Virus record (IMG/VR): IMGVR_UViG_3300005841_000046
Location: 1 to 44,916 of that record
From: a virus
Reading direction: 5' to 3' (one strand)
DNA length: 44,916 nucleotides
The position numbers and the translations under genes are program-made. Below are positions 29,872-38,291 of the stretch, piece after piece (position 1 is the first letter of the stretch; the number at the start of each line of letters is the position of its first letter). The notes below the pieces were generated by a model that worked only from the letters and a program-made list of their open reading frames with translations, was not told where the DNA came from and made no database searches.

Positions 29872-30578
29872 CAATCGTCGGGGACAAGCCGGGATTGATT
29901 GGCAGCGCATCCTTGCCCACTGGCGGCGATACCGGGTGGCATCCCGGACGCGCACACACGCCGACCGCGTGCGGACACAGATGGCCACACGGTGGGTGTG
30001 CGCCGTGTGAGGAGTTCGTGCGCGCGTCCCGCCGCATGCCCGAGGCGCAGGCGGACATCGCGGCCGCGCGCGCGGCGCCGACCGGTCTGGAGATCGCCAT
30101 GCAGGAGATCGATCGCGCGGCAGAGCAAGGCGTGCGAGAGCTCCGCGATGCTCCGACGTCGTTTCGAGCGGGAGCGGAAGGCCCGATCGTCCGGGGCAGT
30201 ATCAGCGCGGCGCTGCTACCCGGCGGCAACGTCACGCTCGACACCACGCACACCATCGGCGGGTTGGTGCGATCTCTCGATGGGCGCCCGCACATCGAGA
30301 TCGAACGAGCGGATGTTGACTGCGCGATCGCTGCGCTGCAGGCGATCAGCGATGAGCCGACAGCACCACCGTCTGGCTTCCCCTCGTGGCACCCGGTGCC
30401 GCCCGATGCCGTCATCCTCACAGGTCCAGAGGCCGCTCGCTACTGCGCCCTTCAGGACGCCGCGCGGGCCGCGCACGAGGCGACCAAGGCAGTGGTCGCG
30501 ACAAACACCGCGCTGCGGGATGCGTTTCATGCGTTCTGCTCCAGCATTTATCCGGATGCCGATCCGAAGCAGCCATGA
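29868..30578 (+). CDS. Hypothetical protein
   Basis: 236 residues. N-terminal Cys/His cluster (CGHRWPHGGCAPCEEF) that may bind zinc; then helical and beta parts (AMQEIDRAAEQGVRELRDAP, ISAALLPGGNVTLDTTHTIG) and a C-terminal helix (KAVVATNTALRDAFHAFCSS). No recognised function. Confidence 0.55.
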   Translation: MTIVGDKPGLIGSASLPTGGDTGWHPGRAHTPTACGHRWPHGGCAPCEEFVRASRRMPEAQADIAAARAAPTGLEIAMQEIDRAAEQGVRELRDAPTSFRAGAEGPIVRGSISAALLPGGNVTLDTTHTIGGLVRSLDGRPHIEIERADVDCAIAALQAISDEPTAPPSGFPSWHPVPPDAVILTGPEAARYCALQDAARAAHEATKAVVATNTALRDAFHAFCSSIYPDADPKQP

Positions 30579-31240
30579 AGTACGTCGAATCAAAAAACGG
30601 AACTGGACGCGTCTTCGTGAAGGGCGACGCTGGCGAGATTGTCGGCGGTCCCTACCGCTCGATGGACGAGGCCAAAGAGAAGTACCCGATCGTGCGCGTG
30701 GTCGAGACATGGCCCCGCCTGCCGAACGGCATGGTCCCGCAGCAGAGCGGCGACGACGCTGACCTCAGGCGCAAGGAGATCCACCGGCGCGAGGCCCTGG
30801 CCAGCGAGCAGAACTACGCCGACGAGACCGCCGGAGTTGCGAAGACGTACGACCCCGAGGGCCGGTACAACTGCGGACGATGCAACAAGGCGTACGAGGG
30901 GAAGTGCCTCGTGGTCGTGCAGAGCGACGGAAAGACGCCCATCCGGGTCGACCTCGAGGCGGGGAGTTGCCGCCTATGGGAGCGGATCTGCGCTGGCGAC
31001 CCGGAGGCGTGGCGGTCGTACGTCTCCATCGCCGGAGCTGGCTACGCGGTAGCGGCCAACGGTGTCGGGTGGAGTTGCGGACGGTGCTGGAAGGGTTCGA
31101 AGGCTGACCAGCCAGATGACATGGACCGCGGTCTGTTCTGCGGGATCGGCAACTGCCGAGTGGACGGCCGCGGGTGTTGCAACGCCAACGGGCTGGAGGC
31201 CGTGTTGATCGACAAGGACGGCAACCGGGTGGCACGGTAA
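30575..31240 (+). CDS. Cys-rich protein of the pre-terminase region
   Basis: 221 residues. The N-terminal part contains a Lys/Glu-rich segment; the C-terminal 115 residues have ten Cys arranged as CGRCNKAYEGKC, GSC, SCGRCWKG, FCGIGNC, GCC. This pattern resembles phage/bacterial proteins annotated as high-potential iron-sulphur-like or zinc-cluster proteins of unknown role, often adjacent to the small protein encoded next. An iron or zinc cluster is likely. Confidence 0.6.
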   Translation: MKYVESKNGTGRVFVKGDAGEIVGGPYRSMDEAKEKYPIVRVVETWPRLPNGMVPQQSGDDADLRRKEIHRREALASEQNYADETAGVAKTYDPEGRYNCGRCNKAYEGKCLVVVQSDGKTPIRVDLEAGSCRLWERICAGDPEAWRSYVSIAGAGYAVAANGVGWSCGRCWKGSKADQPDDMDRGLFCGIGNCRVDGRGCCNANGLEAVLIDKDGNRVAR

Positions 31241-31248
31241 GGTCGACC

Positions 31249-31470
31249 ATGCCGAGCACCAGCCAGAAGCAGCACAACTTGATGGAAATGGTCGCGCACG
31301 ATCCCGCGGCGGCGCAGCGAACCGGCGTCCCGGAGAGCGTGGCCAAGGAGTTCGTGCGCGGCGACAAGGGCCGCACGTTCGATCATGAGGCGCATCACGA
31401 GGCGCTCAAGAAGGCTGCGCGCGCGATGCCCATCGATCCGAGGCCACGCGGCGGGAAGCGTACGTACTGA
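31249..31470 (+). CDS. Conserved small phage protein (MPSxSxxQHxxM type)
   Basis: 73 residues. MPSTSQKQHNLMEMVAHDPA and GVPESVAKEFVRGDKGR match the short family found in many phages (MPSKSKAQHRFM...AHNP..AKK.GVP..VGKEF). The family occurs in phages near packaging genes; no activity is assigned. Confidence 0.7.
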   Translation: MPSTSQKQHNLMEMVAHDPAAAQRTGVPESVAKEFVRGDKGRTFDHEAHHEALKKAARAMPIDPRPRGGKRTY

Positions 31471-31676
31471 TGGGCGCGGGAAATCACCGTGCCGATGTTG
31501 GCGCCAACCTCGGCAGAATAGCGGACGCGATCACGCCACCGTGCGCTCCTGGCGAGGATGAAACAGGCGGCACGGTCATGAGCCTCACAGAGGCAGTCAT
31601 GGGCATCACGGCTGCGCTCATGGCGATCGCGAGCGCATTGACCGACGTCGCCGAGGCGATCGGGGAGCGCGAGTGA
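31470..31676 (+). CDS. Small helical/hydrophobic protein
   Basis: 68 residues, TGATG overlap. Second half is amphipathic to hydrophobic (MSLTEAVMGITAALMAIASA LTDVAEAIG), possibly membrane-associated. Unknown function. Confidence 0.5.
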   Translation: MGAGNHRADVGANLGRIADAITPPCAPGEDETGGTVMSLTEAVMGITAALMAIASALTDVAEAIGERE

Positions 31677-31927
31677 CCACGCACGTCGAGTTCCTACCCA
31701 ACGTGGTGACGTTCTGCGGCCTGCGCGCGGCCGACGTCCCGCCGGGCGATGCGATTGTGCTGGCGCGGGACTGGATGGCCGCGGTGGAGCGTATCCAGAT
31801 CGCCGACTGCAACGCGTGCCTGCTAAAGCTCTACATGATCGGCGACAGCGCCAAGCTCAAGCTCGCGCGCATGGGCATGAAGGTCGAAGTGCACGACGTC
31901 GACGAAGGCGCGCTCTCGGAGAACTGA
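31673..31927 (+). CDS. Small protein directly before the terminase
   Basis: 84 residues from GTG. THVEFLPNVVTFCGLRAADV, CNACLLKLYMIGD and MGMKVEVHDVDE. CNAC could bind metal with another Cys. Position would fit a small terminase, but size and lack of an HTH or oligomerising helix argue against it. Confidence 0.5.
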   Translation: MTTHVEFLPNVVTFCGLRAADVPPGDAIVLARDWMAAVERIQIADCNACLLKLYMIGDSAKLKLARMGMKVEVHDVDEGALSEN

Positions 31928-31930
31928 CGC

Positions 31931-33796
31931 GTGGACGCCGACCTCGAGCTCTTGCGCCAGGCGCGCGAGCGGCGGCTCGAGCAGGCGGCGAAGCTCCGCG
32001 CCGAACAGGATGAACTCGAGCGACTGCGCGCCGCAGCGACAGCAGCAGCGCAGGCAGATGCCGCGCGCGCCGATCCGGCGGCGGACCCGGGCGATGCCGC
32101 CGGCAAGCGCATCCAGGAGCTCGTGGACACGCTGCGCGCCTTCTACCACCCGAAGCAGCGCGGGTTCTTTCGCTCGCCGGCGAAGCAGCGGGCGACCAAG
32201 AAAACGCGGCGGTCCGGCGCCACGGCCGGAGGATGCCGCGAGCTCATCGCGCGCGCGGTGGAGCACCCTCGGTTCCGCGCCGTGTACATCACCGAGACCC
32301 GCGTGATCGCCGCGAAGCGCGCGTGGAGAAACGACACCAACAGCGGGCTCGTCGACATCATCGAGCGCTATGGCACGCGGCTCGATGAACCCGGCGTCCC
32401 CAAGTTCGATCTCGGTGGCGTCATCGTGGAGGTCAGGCAGGGAGAACTCGCGCTACGCTTCGGCAACGGATCCATGATTGAGCTGTTCGGCGCCGACGAC
32501 GAGGCGGCGATCATGGACCTGCGCGGGCTCGCGAAGCACGTCTACTGGGTGGACGAGGCGCAGGATTTCCGGTGGCTAGAGCGGCTCTACCGCGCGGTCA
32601 TCATGGCTGGGATGTCGGACTTTGGGGCCGAGTGCTGGCTCACCGGAACGCCGAGCCGAGACCTGGTCGGGATGTTCTACGAGGTCACGCGCGACGACGA
32701 ATCAGAGCGCTCGAAGGGATGGGAGGTCCACGAGCTCACCGTCACGGACAACCCGTTCTTCGGGCGCGTAGTGTGGGAGGTCGGGCGTTGGTACGTCGAG
32801 GACAACCTGTATGACCAGCCCGGGATCGAGCGCTCGACGCACGCGTGGTCGCCGGCCGAAATCTCGGAGGGAGCGCACCGCTGGGGCCCGTTCGCCACCG
32901 AAGACGCCGCGGACACGGCGGCGATCGCAGTCCGGTGGGAGCGCGCGGCGGCCGCGGCGATCCGCAAGAACGGGCTGGCCGACGATGACCCGGACGTGCT
33001 CCGCGAGTGGAAAGCCCGCTGGGTCAAGGAGGGCGCGCGTTACGTCTACGAGCTCCATAAGGTGCCCGAGCACGAGATCGTCTACGCGCCGGTGCGGCTC
33101 GCGGCCGATGGGTTTCCGGACCTGCGAGCGGCGATGCTGGACCTGCCAGAGCGGCGCGGTGGGCGCGAGTACTTCCTCGCGCTCGGAGCAGACCTCGGGA
33201 CGCGCGCGGCGTTCGCGTTCGTGATTTGGGCCTGGTCTCTCAGGGACCCGATCCTGTACGAGCTCGCGAGCTGGAAGCGGGCCGGGCTCGACTACGACGA
33301 GATGGCCGGCCACCTCCATGCGGTGCGCGCGCAGGTCGGCATCTCGCTCTGGACGGCGGACGCCGGCGGCGGCGGCAAGCCTGCCGTGATGGGCTGGAGC
33401 AAACGGTGGGTTGACCGGTACCATCTGCCGATCATCGAGGCGACGAAACAGAACAAACGGATCGCACAGAACCAGCTAAACACCGACATCCGCAAGGGTT
33501 TGCTGAAGCTGCGCAAGGACTCCGTGCTCATGGTCGAGTGGAAGGCGCACCGATGGAAGCCGCTCCGCACCGAGGACGGCCGGGAGGTTGAAGACAGCAC
33601 GCCGCACGACGCGAGCGACGGCGGGCTGTACGCACACCGGGAGTCGTTCCATCACCGGTACCGACCAGATGAGCCAAAAATCGTGCCAGGAAGTCCGGAA
33701 GCGGTTATAAGGGAGGAGCGAGAACTTGAGGCGTCAATCTGTGGGCCAGAAGACACACAAGGAGACCCGTACGGTAGCTACGGAGCTTACCGGTGA
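31931..33796 (+). CDS. terL: Terminase large subunit
   Basis: 621 residues from GTG. ATPase half: Walker-A-like KKTRRSGATAG (90-100), Walker B VYWVDE (204-209) and coupling motif LTGTP (237-241). Nuclease half: LGADLGTRAAF with D421, WTADAGGG about 475, and HDASDGGLYAH with D560 and D563, the RNase-H-type acidic residues. It packages DNA into the procapsid through the portal and cuts the concatemer. The P-loop lacks the usual GK[T/S]; Lys residues lie just before it, as in deviant P-loops such as that of lambda gpA. The first 45 residues form an extra coiled coil. No confident small subunit was found nearby. Confidence 0.87.
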   Translation: MDADLELLRQARERRLEQAAKLRAEQDELERLRAAATAAAQADAARADPAADPGDAAGKRIQELVDTLRAFYHPKQRGFFRSPAKQRATKKTRRSGATAGGCRELIARAVEHPRFRAVYITETRVIAAKRAWRNDTNSGLVDIIERYGTRLDEPGVPKFDLGGVIVEVRQGELALRFGNGSMIELFGADDEAAIMDLRGLAKHVYWVDEAQDFRWLERLYRAVIMAGMSDFGAECWLTGTPSRDLVGMFYEVTRDDESERSKGWEVHELTVTDNPFFGRVVWEVGRWYVEDNLYDQPGIERSTHAWSPAEISEGAHRWGPFATEDAADTAAIAVRWERAAAAAIRKNGLADDDPDVLREWKARWVKEGARYVYELHKVPEHEIVYAPVRLAADGFPDLRAAMLDLPERRGGREYFLALGADLGTRAAFAFVIWAWSLRDPILYELASWKRAGLDYDEMAGHLHAVRAQVGISLWTADAGGGGKPAVMGWSKRWVDRYHLPIIEATKQNKRIAQNQLNTDIRKGLLKLRKDSVLMVEWKAHRWKPLRTEDGREVEDSTPHDASDGGLYAHRESFHHRYRPDEPKIVPGSPEAVIREERELEASICGPEDTQGDPYGSYGAYR

Positions 33797-34034
33797 CGCG
33801 GCGGCGCTAGTCGCCGCGCTCGAGCGCCTGCGCGATGGTGGTTTCGACGTCGATGAGCTGAGCGTTGGAGCGGCGGCGATCAAGCTGCACCGCCCGGCCG
33901 GCGATCGCGAGCGCGTCGATGAGCGTTTGGATGGCGGCATCCTGGAGGCGTTCGGCGGCGAGCTGTATCGGCGGGCCGCGGCCGAAAAGGTGCCTGGAAC
34001 CGACCTCCAGCCGGCGATCGGGCGGGGTGGATGA
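33726..34034 (+). CDS. Hypothetical protein with TTG start
   Basis: 102 residues. A strong gggaggag precedes the TTG start; a GTG five codons later is the alternative. It overlaps the terminase C-terminus by 71 bases. Helical with AAALVAALERLRDGGFDVDE then acidic-basic mix (HRPAGDRERVDERLDGG). No known family. Confidence 0.55.
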   Translation: MRRQSVGQKTHKETRTVATELTGDAAALVAALERLRDGGFDVDELSVGAAAIKLHRPAGDRERVDERLDGGILEAFGGELYRRAAAEKVPGTDLQPAIGRGG

Positions 34035-34419
34035 TGCCGACGTGGGACGAGGTCCGCGCGCGGAGCGAGGAGAAGATCGGTCGCCTGACCGTGTTCTGCT
34101 GGGATTGCGACCTCGCATTTCAGGCGTTCGCGTTGCCATGCCGCAAGCACGCGACGGCCGATGAGACGGTCGCGCTCGATGCCCGTATCAGCGAAGCGCT
34201 GGCAGGCGCCCCGCTCTCGTCGCTGCTAGGCGATCATGGCAAGAAGCACGCGCTCGACCGCTGGGCCGACGACGGCGGGAGGATGTTCGAGCCGGCGGCG
34301 ACACCGGCATCAAGCTCCACATCACCGACCCCGACTCCATCTCGCTCGACCCCACGCAGGCGAGCATCATCATCAACGCGAGCGCGATCGTCACGGGCGT
34401 CGTGCTGATATGGAGCTGA
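34031..34419 (+). CDS. Hypothetical protein with probable -1 frameshift
   Basis: Starts MMPTWDEVRARSEEKIGRLT and has a CWDC...C motif (FCWDCDLAFQAFALPCRKH). To about base 34290 the frame has strong G/C at third positions; beyond it that frame becomes Ser/Arg low complexity (to a stop at 34408) while the -1 frame reads AGGDTGIKLHITDPDSISLD then IIINASAIVTGVVLIWS with almost perfect G/C third positions, stopping at 34419. No start codon serves that second part, so the two belong together via a frameshift, a sequencing error or a mutation. The predicted product is about 130 residues. The second part could be the end of a beta-type protein. Function unknown. Confidence 0.5.
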
Positions 34420-34880
34420 CCATGGACCGCATCGTGATCTGCGGCGGCCCGCGCACCGGCAAGACGACGTTGGCGACCGACCTATGGGAGCAAAATGACT
34501 GGCCTCACGGCATCGTCAGGCATAGCGACGACCTCATCGAGGAGCTCAAGCATCTCGGCAAGGATGCGTGGTCAGAGGGCTCCCGCCGGGTGACCGAATG
34601 GATGGACGCGCCAGGACCATGGATCATCGAAGGCGTCGCGCTCGCCCGCGCGCTGCGAAAGTGGCGAGAGGCTAACCCGGGCGAGCGCCCGCCGGTCGAC
34701 CGCGTGATCCGGTTGACCACGCCGCACGTCGCGCTAACGAATGGCCAGGCTGCGATGGCGAAGGGAGAGGAGACCGTGTGGGCCGAGGTCGAGCCGTGGC
34801 TCCGGCAGCACGGCGTGAAGGTCGAACATGGTACATCAACCACTGCGCACCAGGACCCGCGCATGATCGACGCGCCGTAA
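34410..34880 (+). CDS. P-loop kinase-like protein
   Basis: 156 residues (ATG at 34410; ATG at 34422 is the alternative and fits better after the frameshifted stop). Walker A GGPRTGKTT near residue 11, HSDDLIEELKHLGKDAW and GPWIIEGVALARALRKW (Walker-B-like), typical of small AAA/shikimate- or polynucleotide-kinase-like P-loop proteins in phages, often annotated as AAA ATPase or adenylate-kinase-like. Substrate unknown. It sits between the terminase and portal, an unusual place. Ends in a TAA just where the portal coding signal begins. Confidence 0.65.
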   Translation: MELTMDRIVICGGPRTGKTTLATDLWEQNDWPHGIVRHSDDLIEELKHLGKDAWSEGSRRVTEWMDAPGPWIIEGVALARALRKWREANPGERPPVDRVIRLTTPHVALTNGQAAMAKGEETVWAEVEPWLRQHGVKVEHGTSTTAHQDPRMIDAP

Positions 34881-35013
34881 GCGCAGGGACGTCGCCGACC
34901 AGCGGGTCGGGCGGCAGTACGACCACGGCCCAAAGGACGCCGCCGGTGACGGGCGCGGCTGGTGGCGGCTATCCGGAGAGGAAGCGCTCGACGCGCTCTG
35001 GCAGTGGTCGGAC

Positions 35014-36924
35014 GTGCGCCGCGCGTACCTGCGCGGGTACCACGCGATGGACCTCATCCACGAGGCCATCTACGAGGGCAGGCCCGTGGGCCGCCGGCTC
35101 GGGACCGCCGCCATGGACTTCCTGCGCGCGCAGAGCAAGGCCTCGAGCTATCTCAACCTGATCCAGTCGATGATCGACACGGTGGTGTCCCGGATCGGGA
35201 AGCACCGCTCGATGCCGATCATCTCGGCCGACGACGCCGAGTACAGCGAGAAGCTTTACGCGCGCCGCGCGAGCCGCGTGATCCGCCGCAAGATGGGCTC
35301 GCCGAACATTGAGCGTACGATGCCGCTCCAGCTCCGCGACGCGGTGGTGCGCGGTGACGGGTTCGCGGAGATCCTGCGCATCGGCGGAGACGTGATCCCC
35401 GAGCGTTTCCCGCGGAGCGAGCTCGTATTCGACGACGGTGAGCCGCGGCACAACGACTGGCCGTGGACGCTCGCTCGCGTGAAGCTGATCGACCGCGACG
35501 TGCTTGCAGCGAAGTTCCCCGACGCCCGCGAGCGCATCATGAAGTGCGCGCCGGCAACGCGGGACATCTGGGCGCCGTACGACTACGACGCGCCGATCGA
35601 CAAGGACCAAATCGAGGTCATCAAGGCATGGCGCCTGCCGAGCTTCCCCGGGGCCGACGACGGCAAGAACCTCATCGGCATCCGCGACCAGGGACCTCCG
35701 CTCAAGGAGAGCGGGTGGAACCGGCCGCGCTTCCCACTTGCGCGCGTGACATGGACGCCGGCGCTCCGCGGTTTCCTCGGTATCGGACTCGTGCAGCAGC
35801 TCGCGGGATCGCAGAACAAGGTCAACGAGCTGTGGAGCGACATCCAGACCGCGATCTACTGGGGGTCCGGCCTGAAGATCTTCGCGCGCCGCGGATCGAA
35901 CATCAACAAGGGGCACCTGCGCGCGCGCGATCCGGTGGTGATCGAGACCGACGACACCGATCCGAAGTTCATCGCGCCAAACCCGGCGAGCCAGCAAGCC
36001 ATCGAGAATCTGCGCTGGCTCATCCAGGAGATGTACGAGATCGCCGGCATCAGCCAGCTCGCGGCCTCGAGCAGGAGCCCGCTGGGTCCCAACGCATCGG
36101 GCAAGGCGCTCGACACGATGGATGACCTCCAGAGCGACCGGTTCTCATACCTCGATCTCCAGTATTCGATGAGCCGGGTGGACTGCGGCACGGCAATGAT
36201 CGACGAGGCGAAGATGCTCGCGGCCGAGGCCGACGACAAGAAGTCCAAGGCCGCGCTCGCGCCATGGATCCGCGACATCGACTGGGACAAGTTCGACTTC
36301 GACAGCGGGGGATTCCACCTCAACATCGAGCCGATCAACTTCCTGCCCGAGGCGCGCGCCGGCAAGCTCGACACGCTCGGCGACATGATGAAGATCCCCG
36401 GGCTATTCTCGAACCCGCTGCTGATCGCCAGCCTGTTCGACGAGCCCGACATCGCCGGCGCGAACCGGCACATGCTCGGCCCAGTCCGCGCGCTCCAGAA
36501 GCTGGCTGAGATGCTGGGCGACCTATCGGTGCCGCTCGAGGACTGCGTGCCCACGCCGTTCATGCTCACGCCGCCGGGACTCGCGAAGGAGATCATCCTG
36601 GGCGAGTACAGCAACGCCTTCGCCGAAGGCGCCAAGGACGTCTACCTCGGTCGCTACCGCTGGTTCCTGCAGATGCTCGACGGTCTCGAGAAGCAGCTGG
36701 CACCGCCGCCGATGGATGCAGGAGCCGCTATGCCCGGTCCCGGCCAAGGTCCGGGACCGGTCGGCCAGATGCCGCCGGGACTGCCGCCCGGCATGGCAGG
36801 CCCCATGGGTCCCCAGGGCCCGCCAGGCGCCCCCGGACCGGCCGGGTTTCCCGATCCGCTCGGCGGCGGCACCGCCCAGATCGCCGCCGGCATGCCCACG
36901 CCGCTACCCCCAGGAGTCTCATGA
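35014..36924 (+). CDS. Portal protein
   Basis: 636 residues from the GTG. Contains portal-typical text (SSYLNLIQSMIDTVVSRIGKHRSMP, SRSPLGPNASGKALDTMDDL, GLVQQLAGSQNKVNELWSDIQ) and belongs to the podovirus/other ~600-residue portal group. It forms the dodecameric DNA entry ring at the capsid vertex. The same frame has clear coding signal for another 45 codons upstream (to a TGA at 34864-34866: RVGRQYDHGPKDAAGDGRGW, SGEEALDALWQWSDV), but no ATG, GTG or TTG occurs there. Residues about 570-620 form a collagen-like Gly-X-Y run (GPGQGPGPVGQMPPG, GPMGPQGPPGAPGPAG) that may be exposed. Confidence 0.85.
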   Translation: MRRAYLRGYHAMDLIHEAIYEGRPVGRRLGTAAMDFLRAQSKASSYLNLIQSMIDTVVSRIGKHRSMPIISADDAEYSEKLYARRASRVIRRKMGSPNIERTMPLQLRDAVVRGDGFAEILRIGGDVIPERFPRSELVFDDGEPRHNDWPWTLARVKLIDRDVLAAKFPDARERIMKCAPATRDIWAPYDYDAPIDKDQIEVIKAWRLPSFPGADDGKNLIGIRDQGPPLKESGWNRPRFPLARVTWTPALRGFLGIGLVQQLAGSQNKVNELWSDIQTAIYWGSGLKIFARRGSNINKGHLRARDPVVIETDDTDPKFIAPNPASQQAIENLRWLIQEMYEIAGISQLAASSRSPLGPNASGKALDTMDDLQSDRFSYLDLQYSMSRVDCGTAMIDEAKMLAAEADDKKSKAALAPWIRDIDWDKFDFDSGGFHLNIEPINFLPEARAGKLDTLGDMMKIPGLFSNPLLIASLFDEPDIAGANRHMLGPVRALQKLAEMLGDLSVPLEDCVPTPFMLTPPGLAKEIILGEYSNAFAEGAKDVYLGRYRWFLQMLDGLEKQLAPPPMDAGAAMPGPGQGPGPVGQMPPGLPPGMAGPMGPQGPPGAPGPAGFPDPLGGGTAQIAAGMPTPLPPGVS

Positions 36925-38273
36925 GCGACGATCTCGATGGATACGAGCCGGCGATCGAGCCGGCAAGCAACAGCGCAGAGACGAGCGTCGAGGCCGCGCC
37001 CGCCGGCAAGGCTGTACCGGCGCTGGCTACGCCGGCCGAACCCGCTAAGATCGGGCTTCCACCAGGCGTTGACGACGATGCCGCGGGCCCTCAGCCGGGC
37101 CCGAAGGCCCCGCGCGTGTGGTCGAGCAAGTCGCGGGCGCTGTTCAGGCAGCTGGCCTCCAAGGGCGGCGTGGGCGCGGAGATGGCAGACGACCTCCAGC
37201 CGATGGAGCACCAGCCGGCCGCTGCGGCTCCTGCCAAGGCCCAGCCGGCGCCAGAAGCTGCGGCGTCGGCCGCACAACCAGTTCCGGCGCCCGCCGCGGA
37301 AACCCCGGCACCGGTGACTCCGCCGCCGGGATTCCCGGATCTGCCAGACCTTCCGCTGCCGGCCGAACCCGGACCGCCGCCCGCCACGGTAGCGCCGGAC
37401 CCGAAGCTCGCAGAGCGCGAGCAGGCGATCGCGGCGCGCGAAGCCGCGCTCGCGGAGCGCGAGGCGCTACTTCCGGATCGCCGGAAGATCATCGACGACC
37501 CGGGCGGCGCGACCATCGCTTGGCTCAAGGACACGTACGGGATCAGCGATGACAACGACCTCAAGACCGCGGTCGCCGACCTGATCACCGACCTCTCCGT
37601 GAAGGGGCTCAAGATCGGCGTTCCCGATGAGCACGTCAACGGGATGAACGCGCGCCGGGCCACGCGGATGGTCAAGGTGTACGCGACCGACGTCGACAAG
37701 CGCGAGCGATCGCTGAAAGAGCGCGAGGAAGCTGCTGCGAAGAAGGTCGCCGACGAGCACGCAACCATTGCCACGCGGCAGCAGGAGGCCGCGTACGTGC
37801 AGCGCGTTGGCGAGCTGATTGCGCCAACCGCCGCCCAGTACAAGTTCCTCCACGACCGCGAGATCACGAACGGCATCGAGCCAGCGGTGATCGTGTACGA
37901 GGTCATGAAGGAGCAGCGCAAGCTCGGTCAGAAGCCAGACCTCGCGAGCGCAACCAAGTACGCCGACGACTACTACCGCGCGCAGGCCGAGGAGTTCGCC
38001 AAGCGCGCGACCCGCATCCAATCACTGTTCTCGCCCGCGGCAGATCCGCCGGCGAAGCCAGCCGCCCAGCCCGCGGCTCCCGCAATACCGCAGCCGATCG
38101 CGTCACCAGGTGGTGCACCAGGTCCCGCACCGACGCAAGCAGCGAAGCCGGAGCCACAGCCCCGTGACCCGTCCGACGCGATCACCGATGCGAAGGCGGC
38201 GCGCCGCGCCACCCTCGCGAAGATTCGCGCACGGAACGAGGCCACGCAGCGGGCCGGGCAAACCACAACCTGA
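36921..38273 (+). CDS. Putative capsid scaffold protein
   Basis: 450 residues. Acidic and Pro/Ala-rich disordered N-terminal 150 residues, central coiled coils (AEREQAIAAREAALAEREAL, DKRERSLKEREEAAAKKVAD), a short compact part (about 185-245), and a disordered Pro/Ala tail with a basic end (DAKAARRATLAKIRARNEAT). Position between portal and major capsid protein and high helix content fit a scaffold; no protease motif seen. Overlaps the portal stop (ATGA). Confidence 0.75.
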   Translation: MSDDLDGYEPAIEPASNSAETSVEAAPAGKAVPALATPAEPAKIGLPPGVDDDAAGPQPGPKAPRVWSSKSRALFRQLASKGGVGAEMADDLQPMEHQPAAAAPAKAQPAPEAAASAAQPVPAPAAETPAPVTPPPGFPDLPDLPLPAEPGPPPATVAPDPKLAEREQAIAAREAALAEREALLPDRRKIIDDPGGATIAWLKDTYGISDDNDLKTAVADLITDLSVKGLKIGVPDEHVNGMNARRATRMVKVYATDVDKRERSLKEREEAAAKKVADEHATIATRQQEAAYVQRVGELIAPTAAQYKFLHDREITNGIEPAVIVYEVMKEQRKLGQKPDLASATKYADDYYRAQAEEFAKRATRIQSLFSPAADPPAKPAAQPAAPAIPQPIASPGGAPGPAPTQAAKPEPQPRDPSDAITDAKAARRATLAKIRARNEATQRAGQTTT

Positions 38274-38291
38274 CCCACGAGGACCTGAACC

